Origin: an uncultured Eubacteriales bacterium
Lineage (GTDB): Bacteria; Bacillota; Clostridia; Oscillospirales; Acutalibacteraceae
Assembly (NCBI GenBank): GCA_934465125.1
Contig: CAKSKO010000024.1
Coordinates: 1 to 10,099 of the forward strand
Length of the DNA stretch: 10,099 nt
Direction of reading: 5' to 3'
In this document: positions 1-6,938 of the stretch, one piece after another
Layout: the number at the start of each line of letters is the position of its first letter
Position numbering within the stretch: position 1 is the first letter of the stretch
Notes under the pieces: generated by a model
The model's database searches: none
What the model was told of the DNA's origin: nothing
The model's input: the letters and a program-made list of their open reading frames with translations, nothing else
Position numbers and translations under genes: made by a program

Positions 1-1
1 C

Positions 2-205
2 GTAGGTGCGCCGGTGAAAGCGACGGATCTTCGTGCGGGGGCTGCAATGGTGATCGCAGGGCTTGCCGCAAAAGGTGTTACAACGGTCGAGGATATTAGT
101 CATATCGAACGTGGCTATGAGGATATTGTAAGCAAATTGGTGGCTATAGGGGCAGACATTCGGCGTGTACATGTTGCGGATGAGTCTGTAGCAAAAGCAT
201 TATAA
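2..205 (+). CDS. murA: UDP-N-acetylglucosamine 1-carboxyvinyltransferase, C-terminal part (5' end outside window)
   Basis: MurA transfers enolpyruvate from phosphoenolpyruvate to UDP-GlcNAc in the cytoplasm, the first committed step of peptidoglycan synthesis and the target of fosfomycin. Only the last 67 codons are present; the reading frame is open to the left edge, so the gene begins upstream. The visible part starts [12 protein letters not shown] and contains HIERGYE, which align without gaps to the C-terminal end of E. coli MurA. The Arg in TDLR corresponds to Arg371 and the Arg in HIERGYE to Arg397, both active-site residues. The catalytic loop cysteine (Cys115 in E. coli) lies outside the window and cannot be checked. 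The stop is TAA at 203-205, followed by a hairpin. Gram-positive bacteria often carry two murA paralogues; which one this is cannot be decided from the fragment. Family assignment is very secure. Confidence 0.95.
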   Translation, partial: VGAPVKATDLRAGAAMVIAGLAAKGVTTVEDISHIERGYEDIVSKLVAIGADIRRVHVADESVAKAL

Positions 206-217
206 AAAAGGGATTGG

Positions 218-238
218 GAGCGCACAAAATGTGCGCTC
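218..238 (+). terminator. Hairpin after murA, possible weak terminator
   Basis: A perfect 8-bp GC-rich stem (GAGCGCAC at 218-225, GTGCGCTC at 231-238) closes a 5-nt AAAAT loop, 12 nt after the murA stop. The sequence that follows is ATAGTTATTTG rather than a run of T, so intrinsic termination would be weak. It may instead be a partial terminator, an mRNA-stabilising 3' hairpin, or a structure just ahead of the walJ start. The hairpin itself is plain; its function is inference. Confidence 0.5.
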
Positions 239-271
239 ATAGTTATTTGAACGATGAATTGGGGTGCTGAG

Positions 272-1066
272 TTGGCGCGGTTTTGTACATTGTTTAGCGG
301 AAGCAGTGGAAACAGCTATTATATTGGTTCTGGAGAGGCGGCGATCCTCATAGATGCGGGGAGAAGTGCCAAACAGATTGAACATGCTATACAAAGCAAT
401 GAGCTTGACATGAAGGCAGTGCGCGCAATTTTAGTAACACATGAGCATTCTGATCATATCAAGGGAATCAGAGTATTGGCGTCGCGATATGGTCTGAAGG
501 TTTATTCCTCGAAAGGAACATTAGAAGCACTGGAAAATATGGAAGTTTTAAATGGAAAATTTCCATACGATGTTATCGATGAACGCGGCATAGAAATTGC
601 TGGAATGTTTGTTGTTCCCTTTGCTACCTCACATGACAGTCGTGAGAGCGTGGGATACATTATAAAAACAGCAGACGATCGAAAGCTGGTTATTGCAACG
701 GATATTGGAATCGTTTCAGATACGGTTCGTTCTGCTGTAAAAGGATCTGATCTGGCGGTGATTGAATCGAATCACGATGTACATATGCTGCAAAACGGCT
801 CTTATCCTTATTACTTAAAACGCAGGATTCTTTCAAAGATCGGACATTTATCAAATGAAGCTTGTGCAGAGGAACTTCCGAAATTTGCAAAAACAGGCAC
901 CACCCGTTTTGTTCTAGCGCATTTAAGTGGAGAAAATAACCTTCCATTACTGGCTTATGAAACGGCTCTTTCTTCTTTGCAGGCGTCTGGAATGAAAAAA
1001 GAAATTGATTTTCAGCTTTTTGTTGCGCCAAAAGAAAATATTGGCGGGAAATCAATGATTTTTTGA
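272..1066 (+). CDS. walJ: Metallo-beta-lactamase fold hydrolase, WalJ/YycJ family
   Basis: This is a cytoplasmic MBL-fold enzyme of the YycJ/WalJ/VicX family; family members have 5'-to-3' exonuclease activity and are linked to the WalRK (VicRK) cell-wall regulon and to DNA repair. The start chosen is TTG at 272, giving 264 aa beginning (M)ARFCTLFSGSSGN, which fits the family's short N-terminus; a GGGGTG at 261-266 sits 5 nt upstream. An in-frame ATG at 254 would add six residues but has no Shine-Dalgarno. The metal motif HEHSDH is at residues 57-62. Further likely metal or active-site residues are His121 (TSHD), Asp144 (IATDIG), His168 (SNHDVH) and His217 (LAHLS). It is followed by rlmH after 7 nt. 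In Bacillus subtilis yycJ and yydA (rlmH) are also close, with an htrA-like protease gene between; that protease is absent here. A dedicated promoter is not obvious, so read-through from murA is possible. Family call is secure; the exact substrate is not shown by sequence. Confidence 0.9.
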   Translation: MARFCTLFSGSSGNSYYIGSGEAAILIDAGRSAKQIEHAIQSNELDMKAVRAILVTHEHSDHIKGIRVLASRYGLKVYSSKGTLEALENMEVLNGKFPYDVIDERGIEIAGMFVVPFATSHDSRESVGYIIKTADDRKLVIATDIGIVSDTVRSAVKGSDLAVIESNHDVHMLQNGSYPYYLKRRILSKIGHLSNEACAEELPKFAKTGTTRFVLAHLSGENNLPLLAYETALSSLQASGMKKEIDFQLFVAPKENIGGKSMIF

Positions 1067-1073
1067 GGTTATT

Positions 1074-1556
1074 ATGCTTTCAGTTTCGATTATTTGTGTT
1101 GGGAAATTAAGAGAAAAATACTGGCGTGACGCTTGCTTAGAATATCAAAAGAGGCTTTCTGCATTTTGTAATTGTTCAATCATTGAAGTTGAGGAATATA
1201 AAACAGGAAACCGACCTTCTAAGGCGCAGATAAAAACAGTCATAGAGGAAGAAGGTAAAAGAATTTTATTAAAACTACCTCCAAAAGCGCAAGTCATTTC
1301 TCTTTGCATTGAAGGAAAAGAATTTTCATCCGTTTTATTCTCAAAACGTCTTGAGGAATTTATGGTAACAGGGACGAGCCATATAGCGTTTGTCATCGGT
1401 GGATCTTGGGGGCTATCAGAAGAAATGAAAAATCGATCTTCGCTTCGATTTTCAATGTCACGTATGACATTCCCACATCAGATGGCTAGGGTGATGCTTT
1501 TGGAGCAAATTTATCGGGCATTTCAAATCGCTCATTCTGGGCAATATCATAAATGA
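1074..1556 (+). CDS. rlmH: 23S rRNA (pseudouridine1915-N3)-methyltransferase RlmH
   Basis: RlmH is a SPOUT-class methyltransferase that methylates N3 of pseudouridine 1915 in helix 69 of 23S rRNA on assembled 70S ribosomes, using S-adenosylmethionine. The 160-aa length is normal for the family. The knotted SAM-binding region shows as FVIGGSWG at residues 106-113, followed by TFPHQMARVMLLEQIYRAFQI (from residue 132) and the conserved C-terminal SGQYHK that ends the protein. The start is ATG at 1074 with GAGG at 1065-1068; this Shine-Dalgarno overlaps the walJ stop codon (1064-1066), so the two genes are probably co-transcribed and may be translationally linked. The gene is the last of its operon, with a strong hairpin terminator at 1586-1622. 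Proteins of this family were once called YbeA or SPOUT protein; the staphylococcal homologue is OrfX, where SCCmec integrates. No integration is seen at this 3' end. Very secure. Confidence 0.96.
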   Translation: MLSVSIICVGKLREKYWRDACLEYQKRLSAFCNCSIIEVEEYKTGNRPSKAQIKTVIEEEGKRILLKLPPKAQVISLCIEGKEFSSVLFSKRLEEFMVTGTSHIAFVIGGSWGLSEEMKNRSSLRFSMSRMTFPHQMARVMLLEQIYRAFQIAHSGQYHK

Positions 1557-1585
1557 TTAGTGAGATAACAACGAATCAAACCAAT

Positions 1586-1622
1586 AAAAAGATCCGGCCA
1601 ACAACTGGCTCGGATCTTTTTT
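1586..1622. terminator. Bidirectional intrinsic terminator between convergent genes, nested in a larger inverted repeat
   Basis: The core stem is AAAAAGATCCG (1586-1596) with CGGATCTTTTT (1611-1621), continued by GCCA (1597-1600) with TGGC (1606-1609), a 5-nt ACAAC loop and one bulged T at 1610. T-runs leave the stem on both strands, so it can end rlmH transcripts on the plus strand and yifB-Dabb transcripts on the minus strand. An outer 9-bp perfect inverted repeat, AATCAAACC (1574-1582) and GGTTTGATT (1626-1634), flanks the core. Confidence 0.9.
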
Positions 1623-1649
1623 AACGGTTTGATTGTATTGATAAAAGTT

Positions 1650-1940
1650 TTAAGCATCTAATTCGTAATCAAATGCAGTACGATCAATTGTTACGTTTCT
1701 AACAAACTCTTTGATTTTTATATGCTCAGGATCGTTTTGATACCGTTGCAAAGCCTCGCGGTCTTCAAGCTCCGAAAATAAGAGGAGGTCGAATCCGTCC
1801 TCTCTGAAATTATACCCAACGTCAAGAGAAAAAAGTCCAGGAACCTTTCCTAAGAGAGATTCTAAACTTTCTTTCATAATTTTTGCGTTTGCATCTTTGT
1901 TTTCTTCTTTTAATTTCCAAAGCACAATGTGTCTAATCAT
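1650..1940 (-). CDS. Stress-responsive A/B barrel (Dabb) domain protein
   Basis: A small 96-aa protein with a single Dabb (stress-responsive dimeric alpha-beta barrel) domain, a ferredoxin-like fold that usually dimerises. It opens MIRHIVLWKLKEE, with the typical strand containing His4, and has the second family signature NDPEHIKIKEFV near the C-terminus. In plant polyketide cyclases with this fold two histidines form the active site, but most bacterial members have no known reaction, so none is assigned. The start is ATG at 1938-1940 because TTGGAGG ends 5 nt upstream; an in-frame TTG at 1952 lies within that ribosome binding site and is unlikely. The gene begins 14 nt after the yifB stop and has no promoter of its own in that gap, so the two are almost certainly co-transcribed. 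Transcription ends at the hairpin at 1586-1622. Domain call is confident, function unknown. Confidence 0.85.
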   Translation of the reverse strand: MIRHIVLWKLKEENKDANAKIMKESLESLLGKVPGLFSLDVGYNFREDGFDLLLFSELEDREALQRYQNDPEHIKIKEFVRNVTIDRTAFDYELDA

Positions 1941-1954
1941 AGTAACCTCCAATG

Positions 1955-3490
1955 TTATGGTAATTCTTTTAACCAGTATTTTCTATCAAGACTGCGGTAT
2001 TGCACAGCCTCTGCGATATGAGCGGATTCAATTTTTTCACATGCGTCGAGATCGGCGATTGTTCTGGATACCTTTAAAACCCTGTCATAAGCTCTGGCAG
2101 ACAGGCTCATCTGATTAAAGGCTATCTTTAGCAGAGAAAGTGCGGAATCCGTCAGCTGACAAGCGGAGTGCAGCATTGAAGGGGAGAGTTTTGCATTGCA
2201 GGAAGTATTGGTGTTAAAGTAACGTTCATTTTGGATTTTTCTGGCTGCGTTTACGCGCTTTCTGATAGAAGCAGAATCCTCAGACTTATGATCAGACGAG
2301 AGATCATCAAAATCAACAGGAGGGACCTCAACGTGAAGATCTAGCCTGTCAAGAAGAGGACCGGATACCCTTGAAAGGTATTTTGATACAGCATTTTGGG
2401 AGCAAGTACAAAGACGCTTGGGATGTCCAAAATACCCACAAGGGCACGGATTCATCGCGGCGACAAGCATAACAGAGCATGGATAAACGAGTGTTCCGCT
2501 GACGCGCGAAATTGTGACAATGCCATCTTCAATCGGTTGACGCAACACTTCCATGGCGCTTCGCGAAAACTCCGGTAGCTCGTCAAGGAATAAAACGCCG
2601 TTATGGGCTAGGGATAGTTCTCCAGGTCTTGGAATCTTACCTCCTCCTGATAGCCCAGCAGGTGAAACAGTGTGGTGAGGAGAACGAAAAGGTCTAGAAG
2701 TAATGATTGGGGAACCCGGAGGAAGAACGCCGGCGATGGAATGGATTTTTGTCGTTTCAATTGATTCAGCAAACGTCATATCCGGAAGGATAGAGGGGAT
2801 TCTTTTTGCTAGCATACTCTTTCCGGATCCAGGCGGTCCGATAAGCATAATATTATGTCCGCCGGCAGCAGCGATTTCCAAAGCGCGCTTTGCTTCATAT
2901 TGCCCCCTAACCTGCGAAAAATCTAATAAAGAGGAGACAGGCTCAGATCCGTAAGAAATAGGTACAGCCTTGCAAATTAACTTTTTATTGCGCAAATGGT
3001 TTAAAAGAGACCGTAGGGTATCCACTCCGAATACGTTAATTCCCTCTACAACAGCTCCCTCAGCAGCATTGGAAGCTGGGACAAAGATATTCGTATACCC
3101 CATCTCTTTTGCCTTAATTGTCATCGATAATACCCCGTTAATAGGTCTAACCTCTCCAGAAAGGGAGAGTTCTCCAATAAAAACGGAATCGCTTATACTA
3201 CAATCTAGTTGATGTGTCGCAATCAAAAGAGCTAAAAAAATGGGAAGATCATAAAGCGGTCCTTCTTTTCTAATATCTGCAGGAGCTAAATTTAACGTGA
3301 TTCGCCCGACAGGAAACTCAAAACCGCAGTTTTTCAGCGCAGCACGTACGCGATCTCTTGACTCCTTGACAGAAGCATCTGGGAGTCCAACTATATCAAA
3401 AGCTGGGATTCCATTTGAAATGTCAGCTTCTACTTGTACAATAAAAGCGTCCATACCCAAAAGTCCCAAACTACAGAGTCGTGAAACCAT
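1955..3490 (-). CDS. YifB/ComM family Mg chelatase-like AAA+ ATPase
   Basis: A 511-aa AAA+ protein of normal length for the YifB/ComM family. The N-terminal domain (about residues 1-165) is the Lon-protease-like ChlI fold, with SLSGEVRPINGVL at 109-121. The AAA+ core follows: Walker A GPPGSGKS at 218-225, the family block RPFRSPHHTVSPAGLSGGG near 266-284, Walker B VLFLDE at 299-304, sensor-1 AAMNP at 344-348, a cysteine cluster at 349, 351, 361 and 363 (NPCPCG...CTC) likely to bind zinc, and SGPLLDRLD at 376-384 with the likely arginine finger. The C-terminal helical part ends LDRKYWLKELP. In Gram-negative bacteria ComM is a hexameric helicase that drives branch migration during natural transformation; in Firmicutes the role is not established. 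The start is ATG at 3490 with AGGGGGTGAG just upstream. No competence genes are visible beside it. Very secure as family member; biological role open. Confidence 0.94.
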   Translation of the reverse strand: MVSRLCSLGLLGMDAFIVQVEADISNGIPAFDIVGLPDASVKESRDRVRAALKNCGFEFPVGRITLNLAPADIRKEGPLYDLPIFLALLIATHQLDCSISDSVFIGELSLSGEVRPINGVLSMTIKAKEMGYTNIFVPASNAAEGAVVEGINVFGVDTLRSLLNHLRNKKLICKAVPISYGSEPVSSLLDFSQVRGQYEAKRALEIAAAGGHNIMLIGPPGSGKSMLAKRIPSILPDMTFAESIETTKIHSIAGVLPPGSPIITSRPFRSPHHTVSPAGLSGGGKIPRPGELSLAHNGVLFLDELPEFSRSAMEVLRQPIEDGIVTISRVSGTLVYPCSVMLVAAMNPCPCGYFGHPKRLCTCSQNAVSKYLSRVSGPLLDRLDLHVEVPPVDFDDLSSDHKSEDSASIRKRVNAARKIQNERYFNTNTSCNAKLSPSMLHSACQLTDSALSLLKIAFNQMSLSARAYDRVLKVSRTIADLDACEKIESAHIAEAVQYRSLDRKYWLKELP

Positions 3491-3519
3491 ATACTCACCC
3501 CCTAATTTATTCCAAATAT

Positions 3520-3548
3520 ATTATACGATAAAACAATAGTGACTACAA
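3520..3548 (-). promoter_or_regulatory. Sigma-A-type promoter for yifB-Dabb
   Basis: Read on the minus strand, TTGTAG (3548-3543) and a perfect TATAAT (3525-3520) are separated by 17 nt. Initiation would be expected near 3513, leaving a leader of about 20 nt with the strong Shine-Dalgarno of yifB. It lies back to back with the rsmA promoter. Confidence 0.75.
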
Positions 3549-3621
3549 GATTGAGAAAATATTAACAATTATTCGCTTAATAACAAAATAGCGTGTTGTA
3601 ATGATCGCAGGAGAAACGATG

Positions 3622-3651
3622 TTGTTGTTTGCCCTTGTTTTATGATATAAT
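3622..3651 (+). promoter_or_regulatory. Sigma-A-type extended -10 promoter for rsmA
   Basis: A perfect TATAAT at 3646-3651 carries the extended -10 TG at 3643-3644. A TTGTTG at 3622-3627 is a plausible -35 with an 18-nt spacer. Initiation near 3658 would give a leader of about 24 nt ending in GGAGG at 3673-3677, 4 nt before the rsmA ATG. Confidence 0.75.
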
Positions 3652-3681
3652 CAATTAATTAGTAAACTCGTTGGAGGAATT

Positions 3682-4548
3682 ATGAGCAAATTATCTGATA
3701 GCAAAGTAATAAAGGAGATTCTTGTTCGGCATGGATTCCATTTTTCAAAATCACTTGGTCAGAATTTTTTGATCAACCCTACTGTTTGTCCGAAAATGGC
3801 GAAACAATGCGGCGTCAGAGAAAACGGCGGCGTTTTAGAAATAGGTCCGGGGATTGGAGTGCTGACATATGAGTTGGCCCAAAGAGCAAAAAAAGTGGTA
3901 GCGGTTGAGCTTGATAGCAGGCTTTTGCCGGTACTTACGGAAACACTTTCGGAGTTTGATAATATTTCTGTTATACAGGGAGACATTTTAAAAATAGATC
4001 TCAAAGAGCTTTTAGAAAAAGAATTTGGGAAAATTCCAGTATCGGTCTGCGCCAATTTACCGTATTATATTACTTCTCCGGTTATCATGAAACTGTTAGA
4101 AGAGCAACTTCCAATTGAATCGTTGACAGTAATGGTACAAAAAGAAGCGGCGGAAAGAATTTGCGCGCAGCCCGGAATGAGAGCTTCCGGAGCAATCAGC
4201 GCGGCGGTTCGTTATTATGCGGAACCAGAAATCCTGTTTTTTGTTTCAAAAGGGAGCTTTTTGCCATCTCCGAAAGTGGATTCTGCTGTGATCCGTTTGA
4301 ATATTTTAAAACAACCGTCTGTTTCGGTAGAAGAACCGAAGCAATTTTTTGCAGTGATCAAAGCGGGGTTCTCGCAGAGAAGAAAAACGATTCTGAATTC
4401 ATTGTCTGCCGGATTTTCGATTGATAAAGCACAAATGTCAGAGATTTTAAAACACTGCTTGATTCCAAGTACAGCAAGAGCGGAACAGCTCACACTCGAG
4501 CAATTTGCAGCGATTTCTGATGCGATTACTAACAGAAATGAAAAATAG
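3682..4548 (+). CDS. rsmA: 16S rRNA (adenine1518-N6/adenine1519-N6)-dimethyltransferase RsmA (KsgA)
   Basis: RsmA dimethylates two adjacent adenines in the 3'-terminal hairpin loop of 16S rRNA during late 30S assembly; loss of it classically gives kasugamycin resistance. The 288-aa protein shows the full class I methyltransferase signature: SLGQNFL at 24-30 (motif X), EIGPGIG at 53-59 (SAM-binding motif I), the acidic end of strand 2 at Glu76 (VAVELD), GDILKID from 100, and the catalytic NLPYY at 125-129. The C-terminal helical domain includes AGFSQRRKT. Erm-type 23S resistance methylases share this fold, but the length, the C-terminal domain and NLPYY fit a housekeeping KsgA. The start is ATG at 3682 with GGAGG 4 nt upstream. 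It appears to be transcribed alone, with its own promoter and terminator; the RNase M5 gene (rnmV) often found beside it in Firmicutes is not in the window. Very secure. Confidence 0.96.
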   Translation: MSKLSDSKVIKEILVRHGFHFSKSLGQNFLINPTVCPKMAKQCGVRENGGVLEIGPGIGVLTYELAQRAKKVVAVELDSRLLPVLTETLSEFDNISVIQGDILKIDLKELLEKEFGKIPVSVCANLPYYITSPVIMKLLEEQLPIESLTVMVQKEAAERICAQPGMRASGAISAAVRYYAEPEILFFVSKGSFLPSPKVDSAVIRLNILKQPSVSVEEPKQFFAVIKAGFSQRRKTILNSLSAGFSIDKAQMSEILKHCLIPSTARAEQLTLEQFAAISDAITNRNEK

Positions 4549-4585
4549 TAGAGTAGAGGAAGCTTTTTATCCTTCATAAAATAAT

Positions 4586-4622
4586 AAACAGCGGAATGCC
4601 TCAAGAAAGCATTCCGCTGTTT
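4586..4622. terminator. Strong hairpin terminator between rsmA and argS (works in both directions)
   Basis: A perfect 14-bp stem, AAACAGCGGAATGC (4586-4599) with GCATTCCGCTGTTT (4609-4622), encloses a 9-nt loop. On the plus strand it continues TTTATC; on the minus strand it continues into a T-rich ATTATTTTATG. It should end rsmA transcripts and could also end the ddl-murI-ywiB-argS transcript, whose last stop is 104 nt away. Confidence 0.88.
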
Positions 4623-4725
4623 TATCAATCAGTAGAAAAGAGTAAAAATAACTCTATTTGGAAGGTATGACAGTTCAACCAAAGATTTGATTTCTAAGAA
4701 TATATATGTCGTTTGATTCTTCGAA

Positions 4726-6420
4726 TTACATTGATTCTGGTGCTGTAATTCGGAACATTGTCAGGACATTATGAATAACCGTTTTTACAGCAAGGCAAAG
4801 ATGAATTCTTGCTTGCATGAGTGTTTCCTCTTCACCTTTGACGCGGCAGGCATTGTAGAATTTGTGGAACAGGGTAGCAAGCGTGATTACATATCTAGTG
4901 ATCCTTGCGGGATCGTAGTCTTTTGCAGCAGAGATAATTTCTCCGGTATAGGAAGCGAGATGCCGGATTAGTTCAAGTTCCTCCGAGGATTTGAGTAGTA
5001 ATAATTCTTCGCAACTGCATTCTCTAGGTGTAATTCCATCCTTTTTAAGTGTTTTTAGAATACTACAAATACGTGCGTGGGCATATTGTACATAATAAAC
5101 AGGGTTTTGTGCATCCTGTTTAACAGCAAGATCTAGATCGAATTCCATCTGAGAAGTTGGTTCTCTCATGTTAAATAAAAATCGAGCTGCATCAACTGGA
5201 ACCTCATCGAGTAAATCAGATAGTTGGATCGCTTTCCCTGTACGCTTGCTCATACGGACAAGTTCTCCGTCACGCACTAGCTTCACAAGCTGCATCAATA
5301 CAACATCAAGTTTTGATCCATCTAACCCTACAGCATCCATCGCACCTTTCATCCGGGAGACGTGACCATGATGATCAGCGCCCCATACGTCAATACAACG
5401 ATCAAACCCGCGTACTAAAAATTTATTGCGGTGATATGCGATATCAGCGGCAAAATATGTTGGCGTACCGTTTTTACGGATCAAAACTTCATCTTTTTCT
5501 GCACCAAATTCTGTTGCTTTGTACCAGGTGGCGCCGTCGAGCTCGTAAGTAAGTCCTTTGTCTTTTAGAATCTGAATGGTTTGCTCAACTTCACCATCTT
5601 CATGCAAAACACTTTCATGAAACCATTCATCGTATTCGATGCGGTACTTTTTCATATCCTGCTGCATTTTCTCGATGTTTTTTGGCAGAGAGAATTCCAC
5701 AAGTGCTTTACGTCGTACAGACTCCTCTTTCTCTAAATAGGAATCACCATATTGTTGCGAAAAAAGTTCTGCAAGCTCTTTGATATCCTCACCGTGGTAG
5801 CTGTCTTCCGGAAGGGGGATAGCGTTTTCTCCTTTATAAATCTGCTGGTAGCGGATCGAAAGGGAAAGGCCAAATTTTTCGATCTGGTTTCCGGCGTCAT
5901 TGATATAGAATTCCCGAGAAACACAATAACCTGCAGCGTCGAGTACCGATGCCAAACAGTCGCCAAGAGCACCTCCTCTTGCGTTGCCCATATGCATTGG
6001 TCCTGTCGGATTGGCAGAAACAAACTCAACCATGATCCGCTCAGCTTGTCCAAAATCAGATCGACCGTAATTCGAGCCGAGTGTTTCAATGTCTTTTAAT
6101 ATTGTTGGATAAAAGCTATCTTTTAAAAAGAAATTCAGAAATCCCGGACCTGCAATTTCAAAGCGTTCGAACGTACTGCCAGAGAGATCTAAACAAGAAG
6201 CGATACTTTCTGCAATCTTAATTGGTGCTGCTCTGAAAACACGGGCAGATACCATCGCAATATTTGCAGCAAAATCACCATGGGAATGATCCTCAGGTAC
6301 TTCTATTCTAAAATCGGGTATTTCTGATTTCGTTAAAAGATTCTGTTCAAATGCTTTTTTGGTTGCATCTATAATAATGTTTTTTAACTCTTTAGTTGTT
6401 TGCAGCACTATTTTTGACAT
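4726..6420 (-). CDS. argS: Arginyl-tRNA synthetase
   Basis: ArgS charges tRNA-Arg with arginine in an ATP-dependent reaction and, unusually among synthetases, needs the tRNA to activate the amino acid. The 564-aa length is typical. The N-terminal Add-1 domain covers roughly residues 1-115 (PEDHSHGDFAANIA at 42-55 is its usual signature). The class Ia catalytic core carries SANPTGPMHMGN at 135-146, the HIGH-equivalent being HMGN, and VRMSKRTG at 388-395 for KMSKS. The DALR anticodon-binding domain begins about PVYYVQYAHARI (440-451), and the protein ends ITAPESM as is usual. The ATG at 6418-6420 lies inside the upstream ywiB-like gene, overlapping it by 29 nt. The nearest purine run, GGGG at 6434-6437 on the minus strand, is 13 nt from the start, which is too far to be strong, so translational coupling is likely (inference). 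It is the last gene of the ddl operon. Very secure. Confidence 0.96.
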   Translation of the reverse strand: MSKIVLQTTKELKNIIIDATKKAFEQNLLTKSEIPDFRIEVPEDHSHGDFAANIAMVSARVFRAAPIKIAESIASCLDLSGSTFERFEIAGPGFLNFFLKDSFYPTILKDIETLGSNYGRSDFGQAERIMVEFVSANPTGPMHMGNARGGALGDCLASVLDAAGYCVSREFYINDAGNQIEKFGLSLSIRYQQIYKGENAIPLPEDSYHGEDIKELAELFSQQYGDSYLEKEESVRRKALVEFSLPKNIEKMQQDMKKYRIEYDEWFHESVLHEDGEVEQTIQILKDKGLTYELDGATWYKATEFGAEKDEVLIRKNGTPTYFAADIAYHRNKFLVRGFDRCIDVWGADHHGHVSRMKGAMDAVGLDGSKLDVVLMQLVKLVRDGELVRMSKRTGKAIQLSDLLDEVPVDAARFLFNMREPTSQMEFDLDLAVKQDAQNPVYYVQYAHARICSILKTLKKDGITPRECSCEELLLLKSSEELELIRHLASYTGEIISAAKDYDPARITRYVITLATLFHKFYNACRVKGEEETLMQARIHLCLAVKTVIHNVLTMFRITAPESM

Positions 6421-6853
6421 TTTGTTTATTTGTCCCCTTTACCTTAATAAATATTTTATTCAGGCTTGTTAGCCCAGAATTAATATCGAGTGTATATCCG
6501 ATTTCAAGCGTTCCGCCCTGATCGGTAAATTGTGCATCAATAGTATTTGCAAAGACTCCGATTGTCATCGTTCCCATCCCTGTGTCATAGATACACTGAT
6601 GACGCTTCCCTTTTTCAAGAAACAACCGTGACCGTTCTCTTCCTTTTTTAATCAAAGTAACCTTTTTATTATCATGAATTTTTAAAATAGAAGTAGTTTT
6701 AATTGATGGATTATCTTCATCATATTCATCGTATAGAATATACCGGCTATCTCCTTTTGTAACGTACGATCCTACCGTGGTTAGTTCGATTTCGCCTTCT
6801 TCACCGTCAATTTTTTGTCGGCCGACGATCGAGATCAGATAGTTTTGTTTCAT
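6392..6853 (-). CDS. DUF1934 / YwiB family protein, calycin-like beta-barrel
   Basis: A 153-aa protein of the DUF1934 (YwiB) family, predicted to form a small calycin-like beta-barrel; its function is not known. Visible family features are an opening strand ISIVGRQKIDGEEGEIELTTVGSY, a run of alternating beta segments (SRYILYDEYDED, TSILKIHDNKKVTLIKKG, RSRLFLEKGKRHQCIYDTGMGTMTIGV), and the closing GGTLEIGYTLDINSGL. The start chosen is ATG at 6851-6853, with AGG 8 nt upstream; an in-frame GTG at 6877 has no ribosome binding site and would add eight residues. The end overlaps argS by 29 nt. A ywiB gene immediately before argS is also the arrangement in Bacillus subtilis, so this pairing is conserved across Firmicutes. 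The basic tail (KVKGTNKQNVKN) is a little longer than usual. No signal peptide or membrane segment. Family assignment fairly secure. Confidence 0.85.
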   Translation of the reverse strand: MKQNYLISIVGRQKIDGEEGEIELTTVGSYVTKGDSRYILYDEYDEDNPSIKTTSILKIHDNKKVTLIKKGRERSRLFLEKGKRHQCIYDTGMGTMTIGVFANTIDAQFTDQGGTLEIGYTLDINSGLTSLNKIFIKVKGTNKQNVKNSAANN

Positions 6854-6873
6854 CTTTTTTGCCTGCCATTTCT

Positions 6874-6917
6874 CCACGCAATAATCTCAATTACCGACGC
6901 CAATTGTTTTTGCGTGG
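6874..6917 (-). repeat. Nested inverted repeat just upstream of the ywiB-like gene
   Basis: An 8-bp perfect inverted repeat (CCACGCAA at 6874-6881, TTGCGTGG at 6910-6917) encloses a second 5-bp pair (CAATT at 6888-6892, AATTG at 6902-6906) within the 85-nt gap between murI and the ywiB-like gene. In the minus-strand transcript it would form an imperfect hairpin ending about 20 nt before the ywiB ATG. It has no T-run, so it is not a classic terminator; it might be an mRNA processing or regulatory structure, or chance. Confidence 0.35.
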
Positions 6918-6938
6918 AAATACAAGTGCGCCGTTGTA

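Noticed and set aside
1540..1570. A possible SCC-type integration site at the rlmH 3' end, as in staphylococcal orfX.
   Set aside because: The gene ends normally with the YHK codons and is followed at once by its terminator and housekeeping genes; no recombinase or flanking direct repeat is present.
3610..3645. A nine-codon open frame MLLLFALVL preceded by GGAGA in the yifB-rsmA intergenic region, resembling a leader peptide.
   Set aside because: Its end runs through the -35 and extended -10 region of the rsmA promoter, so it would not be in the rsmA transcript from that promoter; there is no sign of an upstream promoter or attenuator.
4625..4725. The AT-rich gap after the rsmA terminator, searched for a separate argS terminator or a small gene.
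   Set aside because: Only a weak AAGAAT/ATTCTT pairing was seen and no plausible small frame with a ribosome binding site; the bidirectional hairpin at 4586-4622 is the better terminator.
5733..6099. Long open frames of about 115-118 codons on both strands inside argS.
   Set aside because: The argS frame contains the catalytic motifs; these are alternative-frame shadows with no domain signature or Shine-Dalgarno.
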